Part shown: one piece after another, positions 1 through 7,941 of the stretch
How positions within the stretch are numbered: position 1 is the stretch's first letter
How the letters are laid out: each line of letters begins with the position of its first letter
Assembly: GCA_963675565.2 (NCBI GenBank)
Contig: CAXXYD010000001.1
Location: 806,001-870,000, forward strand
Length of the DNA stretch: 64,000 nucleotides
Direction of reading: 5' to 3'
Source: JARRKU01 sp963675565
GTDB taxonomy: Bacteria; Desulfobacterota; Desulfobacteria; Desulfobacterales; Desulfosarcinaceae
The notes under the pieces: model-generated
The model's database searches: none
Told to the model about the DNA's origin: nothing
Seen by the model: the letters and a program-made list of their open reading frames with translations, nothing else
Made by a program: the position numbers and the translations under genes

Positions 1-664
1 TCGAGGGCACCAGGCACCACTCCCGATAGTCGCTGTCGTAGGGAAACTCGGCCCAGGTGGCCGTGCCGTGCTTGATGCCGATATCGTAGCACCAGTAGTA
101 CCAGGTGCCCGAATTGGTGCCCCCGTTGAGCATGTTGTTGTTCCACTTGGGACTGAGCCGAAAATCGTCTCCGCCGTCTCTGGCATCCAGATCGTTGGCC
201 AGCGCCCACATATAAGTCATGGCATAGTAAGTGCCGCTGAAGCTGCCGCAAGTGGGCAGCGAACCCTGGCTGCGGATGGGTGGAAAATACTTAAGCTGAC
301 TGTTGTCCACGGCCCCCGGAAGGTCCGCTGACGGTACATCGCCTTCAGTGGATTCGACAACCGCTTCCGGCGCCGCCTCGATCTCGCCGCCCATAGGAGC
401 CACCTGCACGTCGGTTTCGTCCAGCACCGGCAGGCCCTTTTTTTTCCGATCGGCATTGATCCGCTGCAGGCCGATCTTGTTCAGCTTGACCTTCTTGAGC
501 CGTTTGTGGTGCTTGTTCTGCCACTGCAGCTCTTGCTGGGTCAGCTCCGGCAGACCGGTCAGTTGAGGATCCTTATCCGACGCGTACCCAGAACCGGCAA
601 ACGTCAACACCACGGCTCCGGAGATTAAAAACGATACAATAAATTGGTTAAGTTTCTTTAACAT
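1..664 (-). CDS. Papain-like (C1A) secreted cysteine peptidase, copy 1, partial
   Basis: N-terminal part of a second copy of the peptidase at 1138-3858; the rest lies beyond the left edge. The start codon is at 664-662. Bases 1-664 align without a net gap to 3195-3858 and are nearly identical, with a few clustered differences. The catalytic-cysteine segment reads RSQGSLPTCGSF here against RSQGSIASCGSF in the other copy, so the cysteine is kept. It begins with the same hydrophobic signal peptide. A sigma-54 type element lies 68 bp upstream, at the same distance as in copy 2. Whether this copy is intact downstream cannot be seen. Confidence 0.85.
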   Translation of the reverse strand, partial: MLKKLNQFIVSFLISGAVVLTFAGSGYASDKDPQLTGLPELTQQELQWQNKHHKRLKKVKLNKIGLQRINADRKKKGLPVLDETDVQVAPMGGEIEAAPEAVVESTEGDVPSADLPGAVDNSQLKYFPPIRSQGSLPTCGSFSGTYYAMTYMWALANDLDARDGGDDFRLSPKWNNNMLNGGTNSGTWYYWCYDIGIKHGTATWAEFPYDSDYREWCLVPS

Positions 665-731
665 TCAAGCGCTCCCTGTTGATCTGAATTTAGATTCGCG
701 ACCAAATAATTTTTGGTCATATTTTCCCAAA

Positions 732-746
732 GCAATAGGGATGCCA
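732..746 (-). promoter_or_regulatory. Candidate sigma-54 (-24/-12) promoter of peptidase copy 1
   Basis: The minus strand reads TGGCATCCCTATTGC: GG and GC separated by exactly 10 bases, the spacing required by RpoN. It sits 68 bp upstream of the start codon, which predicts a leader of about 55 nt. Three other genes in the window carry almost the same 15-mer. Confidence 0.7.
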
Positions 747-1064
747 CTTGAAATGGATAGCTGAGAATTCCTTGAAGAGAGATTGGAAAGAAGGTCCCAG
801 GAATGACAAACAGCATTTAAAATCAATAACTTGAATACACCTACAGCACCCCCGGACAGGTCGCCTTCTCAAGAATGCTATGCAAAAAAGTGCAGTTTTT
901 ATTTTTAGAAACGAGAAGAAATGGTCAACCGTTTTTCAAATTATGCACATCGATGTCAACGGCCCTATACACCACCCCGTTACCAGACCCGATCCATTGC
1001 GCCGCGGGCAAACCGGTACGATAAAAAAGAAAAAGGCTCCTGAAATTAGGGACGGGGATGAAGG
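747..1064. other. Non-coding region between the two peptidase copies
   Basis: No convincing gene. The stretch around 919-952 (tggtcaac...aaattatgcacatcg) resembles 4314-4345 upstream of copy 2, so the duplicated unit includes upstream sequence. At 1045-1063 there is a 'gggacggggatgaag' motif like the one next to the stop codon at 5229, a REP-like half-site. The small plus-strand reading frame here is only translation of the repeat. Confidence 0.5.
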
Positions 1065-1127
1065 GGGGGACGTATATCAGGTTATAAGTTAATCGCAGAT
1101 TAACTTATAACCTGATATACGTCCCCC
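1065..1127. repeat. Perfect 30-bp palindrome (REP-like), copy 1
   Basis: Two perfect 30-base arms (1065-1094 and 1098-1127) enclose a 3-base loop, GCA. The arm begins GGGGGACGTATATCAGG. The palindrome starts 10 bp past the stop codon of the peptidase gene ending at 1138. Another copy at 4359-4419 has the loop TGC, the reverse complement. On the minus strand it is not followed by a T tract, so it is REP-like rather than a standard terminator, though it may stabilise the mRNA 3' end. Confidence 0.9.
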
Positions 1128-1137
1128 TATTTTCGGA

Positions 1138-3858
1138 CTATCTTGAGGCATCCCAGGACATGGTCATCAGGAAGCATCCCCCCGACCCACCGGAACCTGA
1201 GGAAGAGGGGGCCACGCTAAGGCTGTCGGGTTCATCATCATTCGAGGACGCCGTTGCGTCAACCGTGATTACGATGGTGGCGGTATCTGTGGCACCCGCA
1301 TTGTCGGTGACCGTCAACACGGCGGAGTACTGGCCGACCTGGGTGTAGGTATGTGCAGCCGAAACACCGCTGCCGCTGGAACCATCTCCAAAATTCCAAT
1401 GATAAGAAGCAATCGATCCATCGGCATCGCTGCTGGCACTACCGCTGAACGTCACCAGCAATGGCACCGCTCCGCTCTCCTGATTCGCCGACGCCTCGGC
1501 CACCGGTGCCTGGTTGACCTGCCCCACGGAAATCACCACAGACTCACTGTCCGTGGCGCCGGCACTGTCCGTAACGGTCAGCACTGCAGTGTGCTGGCCT
1601 GTGCCTGTGTAAGTGTGCGATGCCGTGACGCCGCTGCCGCTGGATCCGTCGCCGAAGCTCCAGTGGTAGGAAGTGATCGTTCCGTCCGAATCACTGCTGG
1701 CACCGGCGTTAAAGGATACCGACAAGGGCGCCACTCCGCTGACCGGAGATGCCGATATCCTGGCCGTGGGAGCCTGGTTGGCTGCCCCCACCGTGATCAC
1801 CACCGAGGCGGTGTCCGTGGCACCGTCATTGTCGGTGACCGTTAGTACGGCGGTGTGCTGGCCGACCTGGCTGTAGGTGTGCGCAGCCGTTATGCCGCTG
1901 CCGCTGGAACCGTCTCCGAAACTCCAGTGGTAGGAAGTAATCGTTCCGTCGGCGTCACTGCTGGCGCCGGCGTTAAAGGATACCGACAAGGGCGCCACTC
2001 CGCTGACCGGCGATGCCGATATCCTGGCCGTGGGAGCCTGGTTGGCTGCTTCCACCGTGATCGCCACCGAAGCGGTGTCCGTGGCACCGTCATTGTCGGT
2101 GACCGTCAGCACGGCGGTGCGCTGGCCGGCCTGGGTGTAAGTATGCGATGCCGTAATACCGCTGCCGCTGGACCCGTCGCCGAAACTCCAGTGATAGGAA
2201 GTAATCGTTCCGTCACTGTCGCTGCTGGCGCCAGCGTTAAATGACACCGACAATGGCACCACTCCGCTGACCGGCGTCGCCGATATCCGTGCCGTGGGGG
2301 CCTGGTTGACACTGCCCATCTCGTAATCGATGAAGGTGTAGAGTTGTTCGTCGTCGCCGGTCTGTGGCACATCCACCGAATCCACCGTGGTTTCCCCGTT
2401 GGCCACATCGATGAGGCTGTAGCCGTACAGCTGCACCGGATCGCCGGAGCTGCTGTCGTAAAGACCCAGGTGAAAGCGCTGGCCGTCGGCCGTATTGACC
2501 AGGTCGGTAAAATCAAAGGCGAACGTGGCGCTGATGGGCGTGGTGGTGCCGTCAAAGGCATAGGGGCCGCCGTCGAGAGAGATCATCTGCGGGTACCAGG
2601 TGCTCGAGGGTTGGGACTGGTTGGTTTCCGACATTCCCAGGGTCACCCGCAGCTGGTTGCGCTTGGCGTGCTCGACGGTGAACTCAGCCACAAGCTGCGG
2701 GCTATAGTGGGCTCGCGCCGTCACCCAGTGGGCCCGTGCCGGGCTCCAGCCGTCGATGCGACCGGCAGATGGGGCACCGGCCACCGAAGAATTGGCTTTC
2801 AAGGCATCGTAGGCCATCCAGCTGAACCCGCCTTCTTTCCAGCCCGTGCCCCAGGAGTTGGCGATACGAAAGGCGCCCTTTTCTCCGCTGTCCACCGTCC
2901 CGTTGCCGTTGATGTCGGTCCAGATATCATCATTGTAGCCCACCACGGTCATGGCGTGGTAGCCGGCCGTGCCGTTGACCCAAAAGGCGATGGATTTGCC
3001 CACAAGGCCATCGTCGTCGGCCGTGGCCGGGTCGTCCTGGATGGTGGTCCACTGCCAGGAGTTGATGTAGGTGGGAAAGTTGAGCACATAGCCGTTGAGC
3101 AGCATCTGTTTGACCAGCCCGATGCCCGTGTCCGTATTGGTGTTGTTCACGTAGCCGTAGTCATCGAAGCGGCGGAAGATGGCATCGTACCAGGTCGAGG
3201 GCACCAAGCACCACTCCCGGTAGTCGCTGTCGTAGGGAAACTCGGCCCAGGTGGCCGTGCCGTGCTTGATGCCGATATCGTAGCACCAGTAGTACCAGGT
3301 GCCCGAATTGGTGCCCCCGTTGAGCATGTTGTTGTTCCACTTGGGACTGAGCCGAAAATCGTCTCCGCCGTCTCTGGCATCCAGATCGTTGGCCAGCGCC
3401 CACATATAAGTCATGGCATAGTAGGTGCCGCTGAAGCTGCCGCAGCTGGCAATAGACCCCTGGCTGCGGATGGGTGGAAAATACTTTAACTCGCTGTTGT
3501 CCACCGTTCCGGGAGCGTCCGCATTCGGCACGTCGCTTTCAGGCGATTCGACAACCGCTTCCGGCACCGCCTCAATCTCGCTGCCCAGCGGAGCCACGTC
3601 GACATCGCTTTGCCTGAGAACCGGTAGGCCCCTTTTCAAGCGCCTGGCATTGATCCGCTGCAGGCCGATCTTGTTCAGCTTGACCTTCTTGAGCCGTTTG
3701 TGGTGCTTGTTCTGCCACTGCAGCTCTTGCTGGGTCAGCTCCGGCAGGCCGGTCAGTTGAGGATCCTTATCCGACGCGTACCCAGAACCGGCAAACGTCA
3801 ACACCACGGCCCCGGAGATTAAAAACGATACAATAGATTGGTAAAGTTTCTTTAGCAT
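1138..3858 (-). CDS. Secreted papain-like (C1A) peptidase with four PKD repeats
   Basis: 906 aa. Signal peptide at about 1-28, a propeptide-like basic segment, then a C1A peptidase domain at about 120-360. Visible catalytic residues are Cys139 (in SQGSIASCGSF), His301 (GYHAMTVVGY) and Asn334 (ANSWGTGW). A dockerin/EF-hand-like loop (DINGNGTVD, about 315-323) is inserted between His and Asn, so calcium binding is possible. Four PKD domains of about 89 aa follow (about 518-873), then a Ser/Gly linker and a short tail, GGCFLMTMSW, resembling a degenerate CFI-box C-terminal signal. Probably an exported or surface protease. It is a tandem duplicate of the gene at 1-664. Confidence 0.88.
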   Translation of the reverse strand: MLKKLYQSIVSFLISGAVVLTFAGSGYASDKDPQLTGLPELTQQELQWQNKHHKRLKKVKLNKIGLQRINARRLKRGLPVLRQSDVDVAPLGSEIEAVPEAVVESPESDVPNADAPGTVDNSELKYFPPIRSQGSIASCGSFSGTYYAMTYMWALANDLDARDGGDDFRLSPKWNNNMLNGGTNSGTWYYWCYDIGIKHGTATWAEFPYDSDYREWCLVPSTWYDAIFRRFDDYGYVNNTNTDTGIGLVKQMLLNGYVLNFPTYINSWQWTTIQDDPATADDDGLVGKSIAFWVNGTAGYHAMTVVGYNDDIWTDINGNGTVDSGEKGAFRIANSWGTGWKEGGFSWMAYDALKANSSVAGAPSAGRIDGWSPARAHWVTARAHYSPQLVAEFTVEHAKRNQLRVTLGMSETNQSQPSSTWYPQMISLDGGPYAFDGTTTPISATFAFDFTDLVNTADGQRFHLGLYDSSSGDPVQLYGYSLIDVANGETTVDSVDVPQTGDDEQLYTFIDYEMGSVNQAPTARISATPVSGVVPLSVSFNAGASSDSDGTITSYHWSFGDGSSGSGITASHTYTQAGQRTAVLTVTDNDGATDTASVAITVEAANQAPTARISASPVSGVAPLSVSFNAGASSDADGTITSYHWSFGDGSSGSGITAAHTYSQVGQHTAVLTVTDNDGATDTASVVITVGAANQAPTARISASPVSGVAPLSVSFNAGASSDSDGTITSYHWSFGDGSSGSGVTASHTYTGTGQHTAVLTVTDSAGATDSESVVISVGQVNQAPVAEASANQESGAVPLLVTFSGSASSDADGSIASYHWNFGDGSSGSGVSAAHTYTQVGQYSAVLTVTDNAGATDTATIVITVDATASSNDDEPDSLSVAPSSSGSGGSGGCFLMTMSWDASR
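1239..2307 (-). repeat. Four tandem PKD-encoding repeats of about 267 bp
   Basis: Four in-frame repeats, each starting near NQAPTARIS or NQAPVAEAS and containing YHW-FGDGSSGSG. They are very similar at DNA level, with the second and third nearly identical, which suggests recent unequal exchange or gene conversion. Confidence 0.85.
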
Positions 3859-4358
3859 TCAGCAGTTCACTTCAGATCTAAATTTTAATTCCAGTGGCAA
3901 TTCTTTCAGGCCGAAATGTCATCATGCAAAACAAATGCCGTCGATCAAGTTAATAGATCAATGCCCATAATACAGCTGCGGCGACACGCGACAGCCCAGC
4001 CCAGTACATCTGAAGCCTCACTGAATTTCGTTTCTAACACCGGGGCTTAAATCGAAGATTGCCCGTCCCGGAGCGATCCCATAGGCGCTGCCAAATCGTC
4101 CCGAAATGGTTAACAAGCTGTAATTATATCAATTATATCTAATCCCCAAGTTCACGCAGCGGCCCGTACAACCAATAGTCCAGGCCTGTCAAAAAAATCG
4201 ACACCGTCACTTTTCAGGCACCGCTACCCAATAACAAGTGGCCTAATAATCGTTTCCCGCATAAGAAAAATCCTCTCCAAACACCAGCTTCGCAGTTTGA
4301 AAAGGATAAAATTGGTCAATCGAGTTACAAATTATGCACATCGGCATCGAAAATTATA
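3859..4358. other. Upstream region of peptidase copy 2 (no gene)
   Basis: No gene supported. It holds the sigma-54 element at 3926-3940 and, near 4314-4345, the 'ttggtcaa...aaattatgcacatcgg' stretch shared with the region upstream of copy 1. Confidence 0.5.
3926..3940 (-). promoter_or_regulatory. Candidate sigma-54 promoter of peptidase copy 2
   Basis: The minus strand reads CGGCATTTGTTTTGC (GG-N10-GC), 68 bp upstream of the start codon at 3858, exactly as for copy 1. The flanking DNA has diverged more than the element itself. Confidence 0.7.
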
Positions 4359-4419
4359 GGGGACGTATATCAGGTTATAAGTTAATCTGCGATTAACTTA
4401 TAACCTGATATACGTCCCC
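4359..4419. repeat. Perfect 29-bp palindrome (REP-like), copy 2
   Basis: Arms 4359-4387 and 4391-4419 with loop TGC. It is the same sequence as 1065-1127 apart from the outermost base and the inverted loop. It begins 8 bp past the stop codon of the CPBP gene, so both copies sit directly 3' of a minus-strand stop codon. Confidence 0.9.
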
Positions 4420-4427
4420 CCTTGTAC

Positions 4428-5174
4428 TCACCACAGCCATCCCATCCCCGCATAACGAACCAATAAGCCAATCGACAGGTTGGTCAACCCGTGAATAAGG
4501 ATGCATACCCACAAACTGCCCGTTTTTTTGTAAAGCCAGGTGGTAAACAAAAAATACAATACCGCTGAAAGATATTCGTGCCATTGATGACCGGCCATAA
4601 AAACAATGGCCGCTCCCACCACTGAAAATAGACTCAACGGCAGCATGGCCAGGCATTTGGGATGATGTTCCAACGTATCCAGAACCGACCCCACAAGACC
4701 TTTTTTGGCTTTCAATGTACCGGCCTGAAAGAGCCAGCCCATAACGTACACCCGGATGAACAGCTCCTCGAAAATGGCCACCAGAAACACCGAATTGACC
4801 AACCGCAGGTAAAAATAGAGCGCTGAGTGTGTGCCTGTCGTCACAGGACCGGTGACATCGCCGACGCCCAATTCTGCAAGCAGGTAAATAGGACCGATCC
4901 AACACAGCAGCGCCACCGGCAAACCCGCAAACGCGGCCATTCCATGAACAGGCGTTAGCTTGCCAAAACGATATTGCTTGCTAAACCACAGCAGCACTGC
5001 CCCTGTGGCCAGCAGCTTGATCGCTTGCAACGCCTCGGCCGTTGCCACTGTTGTCGGAATGCTGGAGACGACCACATAGACAAGATAGGGCGAAATGTAT
5101 GGCAGTAACAAGTCTTGAAAACGCCTGTCTTTCAATAGCAGTTGGTAACACTCCGCATTCGATCCATTCGGCAT
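4428..5174 (-). CDS. CPBP-family intramembrane protease (exosortase-associated CAAX-protease type)
   Basis: 248 aa multi-pass membrane protein. The CPBP motifs are visible: EELFIR (Glu136, Glu137, Arg141), a histidine motif HQWHEY (about 196-201) and HGLTN (His228, Asn232), which build the intramembrane glutamate/metal active site. The length and N-terminal layout fit the CAAX-protease-related family often found with PEP-CTERM systems (TIGR03008 type). The start has a good ribosome site (AGGAG). It is the last gene of the exporter operon, 54 bp after the RND gene. The substrate is unknown. Confidence 0.75.
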   Translation of the reverse strand: MPNGSNAECYQLLLKDRRFQDLLLPYISPYLVYVVVSSIPTTVATAEALQAIKLLATGAVLLWFSKQYRFGKLTPVHGMAAFAGLPVALLCWIGPIYLLAELGVGDVTGPVTTGTHSALYFYLRLVNSVFLVAIFEELFIRVYVMGWLFQAGTLKAKKGLVGSVLDTLEHHPKCLAMLPLSLFSVVGAAIVFMAGHQWHEYLSAVLYFLFTTWLYKKTGSLWVCILIHGLTNLSIGLLVRYAGMGWLW

Positions 5175-5210
5175 GGTGTTATTCTCCTAAAATTTGATAC
5201 AAGGTAGAAA

Positions 5211-5232
5211 CTAGGGACGGGGATGATTTTAT
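5211..5232. repeat. REP-like half-site at a stop codon
   Basis: 'ctagggacggggatgatttt' overlaps the stop codon of the exporter gene. It matches the arm of the hairpin at 21605-21676 (agggacggtgatga..ttatgcg) and the motif at 1045-1063. Confidence 0.5.
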
Positions 5233-7934
5233 GCGCTCCCTTTTCTCCGGGCCAGCATGATAGCCGGCAGCACCACCAGATCGCCTATCAGCGCTGTGAT
5301 CATGATGATGGCGCTGAGCAGCCCGAAATGAATGATGGGCACAAACCGGCTGAGCACCATGATGCCGAAACCGATGCACAGGATCACCGAAGACATCAAA
5401 ATCGCCTGGCCTTTTCTGGCGCTGGCTGCCTGCAAAGCGTCGGCAACAGAAAGCTTTTTTACCCGCTGCCGCTGGTATTCCGAAAGAAAATGGATGGTGT
5501 CATCCACCGCAATGCCCAGGGCCACGGCGGAGATCAAGGCCGTACCCGTATCCAGGGGGATCCCGCAAGCCCCCATGATCCCGAAATTGAGAATAATGGG
5601 AAAAAAGTTGGGGATCATGCTCAGACAGGCAATACCGATGGACCTGAACACCATGAACATGATCAGGCTGATCACCAGAGCGGCGGTGCTCAAACTGACA
5701 ACCTGGCCCCTGACCAGCGCGTCGATGACATTGGTATCGGTCACCGCCCGTCCGGTGACGCGAATATCGATGCCCCTGCGGTCAATGCTTGCCAGATACG
5801 TTTTGATCGCATCAACGATACGCTTTTGCCCGGCTGAGCTGTGCTCCGAAATCCTGACCATAATCCTGGCATGGTCATAATCGCTGTTGACATAATCCTC
5901 GATATCGTCGCCATCGTAGACCAGCAGGTATTGGGACACCATATCAAGGCTGGTGGGAATCCTGTAATAGCGGATGTCTTCGTTGTGAAAAGATGCGTTC
6001 ATGTCCTTGAGAAAATCGACGAAGGACATGGTCTTGTCGACATCTTCCATGGTATTGACATACTGCTGGACCCGTTCGACCAGCCGCAGGTTTTCGGGCG
6101 CTTTAAAGGCATCCAGGGCGTTCGCCTTGAACGAGATATCCAGGGTGCCCACCCCGCTCAAACGCTTTTCCACAAAATCCAGAGAGGTCCGCACCGGGCT
6201 GCTCTTCTTGAAAAAATCAATTAAATTGGTTTCCACCCGCACCTGGCTCGCCAGCCACACGGAAACCACCGCCAACAGGCAGCTGGCAAGGACAATGGCG
6301 CGGTGGTCGCGCCGCACCGCATCGTTGATCCACTGGACAAGGGCGTTCACCCGCCGCCGGGACCGCTGTTCCTGATAGATTTTCCGTGGATCGAAGAACA
6401 ACAGCAGGGGCGGCAGCAAAAAGAAAGAAAAGAAGAACTCGAATGCCATGCCGGCAGAGGCGATCCAGGCAAACTCCTTGATGGGGGTAATCTCACTGAA
6501 GGACAAAGAGAAAAAACCGACGGCCGTGGTGACCGTGGTCAAAAAACACGGCATTACCACGCGTCTCAGCACCGCGGCCAGGGCCGCCGTCCTGTCCGGG
6601 TAGCGCTCGAGAAGGCGTCGGTCCATGTGGGCAAAGATGTGCACCGTGTCGCATAGCGACAGCGCCATGACCAGGGGAATCACGATGCTGGTGACATTGT
6701 TCAGGGCAATGCCGGTCATCCCCATCAACCCCCGGGTGGCCCCCAGGCACACCGAAATATTGACAACGGCCAGCAGGGTCAGGGTGATGTTCCGGAAAAA
6801 AAACCAGGTGGTCAGGGCAATCAGCAAATAAGTGGCCGGAATAAAAACCACCATATCGGCCTTCAGGTACTGACTGAGGCTGAAGTTGGTTGTGGTCCAG
6901 CCGCCAAGATAAAACCTCGTACCGGTCTCTTTATATTTGGACAGCACCCGGTCGGTCTCCGCCAGCAGCCGCTTGCGGTAATCCTCATCTTCGGGCCGGT
7001 CGTAGGCCTCCACCATGATGGCTGCCGTCATGGCATTGGAAGACAAAAGATTTTTGACGTACAGGTAATTGTGGGTGGCCTGGGCTTTCAAGGAAGCCAA
7101 AGCCTCCGGGTCGTCCGGAATCTCTTCAAGGAATTTACGCACTTCAAAATAGTCCGGCCCCCCGATAATATCATCCACATTGGCCAGGCTGGTCACACTT
7201 TCGACCTCCTCGAGCGCTTCCAGGTCCGCAGTGATATCGGCCAGCAGGGTCAACCGCGAATTGGAAAACAGGGGGTCGGCTTCAAACGCGACGACGAAAA
7301 ATTCATCATTTCCGAACACCGCCTTGATCTGGTCGTAAAACACCCGATCCGGATCGTCATCGAGTTTAAAATAATCGACATTGTTGACCGTTTTCACCCA
7401 CAAATTGAAGGCGCCGAAAGTTGCCGCCACGAGCAGCGATATCACCATGAACACCCATGGATAGGCGCAAACAGTGGTCCAGCTCAACCACCGTGGTTTG
7501 AGCCTGCGAGCCAGAGACGATTTCTCCGGCCGCCCCGGTTCGTCGCCGCTCTCTGCAGCCTTATCAGCCCGACCGACTTTGTCCTGAACGATTTCGCCGG
7601 CATCTGCGTCGCCGGATTCTTCAAGCGCCACCGGCAGCTCCGGCATAACCCGTCGGCGCTCAAAAATTTCTGCCTTCCTGGCAAGCTCCTTTATTTTTTT
7701 TTCTAAAACGGCGATACGGGATTCGATGCTTTGGTGTTCAAGTTCGCCTAATTCCGGGTGAAGGGTCAGGTGGGCCTGGTAAAAGGTAATCAAGCGGACG
7801 TATATTTTTTCGGCATCGGCAAAGAGCCCGTGCTGCACATATAACTCGGCCTCTCGAATTTTCCTGTGGATTTCCTCGTTTCGGGGGTTTCCGGCGTTGT
7901 CGTTCAAGCGATTGTTGTCCATGGTGTGCGACAA
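5229..7934 (-). CDS. RND-superfamily (MMPL) exporter with an N-terminal helical/TPR-like domain
   Basis: 901 aa from a TTG start with GAGG 4 bp upstream; an ATG 12 bp further in (7922) is the alternative. Residues about 1-100 form a charged helical, TPR-like segment (IHRKIREAELYVQHGLFADAEKIY), followed by a linker. Two MMPL/RND halves follow, each with one helix, a large periplasmic loop and a bundle of about five helices. The family (HAE3/HpnN-like) moves hydrophobic molecules toward the outer membrane. It follows the acyltransferase gene by 7 bp, with LolA-like and DUF1302-like genes upstream, which points to export of an acylated product. A helical cytosolic N-terminus is unusual for this family. 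Confidence 0.85.
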   Translation of the reverse strand: MSHTMDNNRLNDNAGNPRNEEIHRKIREAELYVQHGLFADAEKIYVRLITFYQAHLTLHPELGELEHQSIESRIAVLEKKIKELARKAEIFERRRVMPELPVALEESGDADAGEIVQDKVGRADKAAESGDEPGRPEKSSLARRLKPRWLSWTTVCAYPWVFMVISLLVAATFGAFNLWVKTVNNVDYFKLDDDPDRVFYDQIKAVFGNDEFFVVAFEADPLFSNSRLTLLADITADLEALEEVESVTSLANVDDIIGGPDYFEVRKFLEEIPDDPEALASLKAQATHNYLYVKNLLSSNAMTAAIMVEAYDRPEDEDYRKRLLAETDRVLSKYKETGTRFYLGGWTTTNFSLSQYLKADMVVFIPATYLLIALTTWFFFRNITLTLLAVVNISVCLGATRGLMGMTGIALNNVTSIVIPLVMALSLCDTVHIFAHMDRRLLERYPDRTAALAAVLRRVVMPCFLTTVTTAVGFFSLSFSEITPIKEFAWIASAGMAFEFFFSFFLLPPLLLFFDPRKIYQEQRSRRRVNALVQWINDAVRRDHRAIVLASCLLAVVSVWLASQVRVETNLIDFFKKSSPVRTSLDFVEKRLSGVGTLDISFKANALDAFKAPENLRLVERVQQYVNTMEDVDKTMSFVDFLKDMNASFHNEDIRYYRIPTSLDMVSQYLLVYDGDDIEDYVNSDYDHARIMVRISEHSSAGQKRIVDAIKTYLASIDRRGIDIRVTGRAVTDTNVIDALVRGQVVSLSTAALVISLIMFMVFRSIGIACLSMIPNFFPIILNFGIMGACGIPLDTGTALISAVALGIAVDDTIHFLSEYQRQRVKKLSVADALQAASARKGQAILMSSVILCIGFGIMVLSRFVPIIHFGLLSAIIMITALIGDLVVLPAIMLARRKGSA

Positions 7935-7941
7935 TCAGCCT

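Noticed and set aside
880..1092. Small plus-strand frames ending in GDVYQVIS at 880-1092 (and 4393-4905 on the minus strand)
   Set aside because: The shared ending is just translation of the palindrome; the rest has no recognisable content.
2344..3489. A 381-aa plus-strand open frame opposite the peptidase
   Set aside because: It is the antisense shadow of a GC-rich real gene with catalytic motifs. Part of it recurs at 68-331 simply because the DNA is duplicated.
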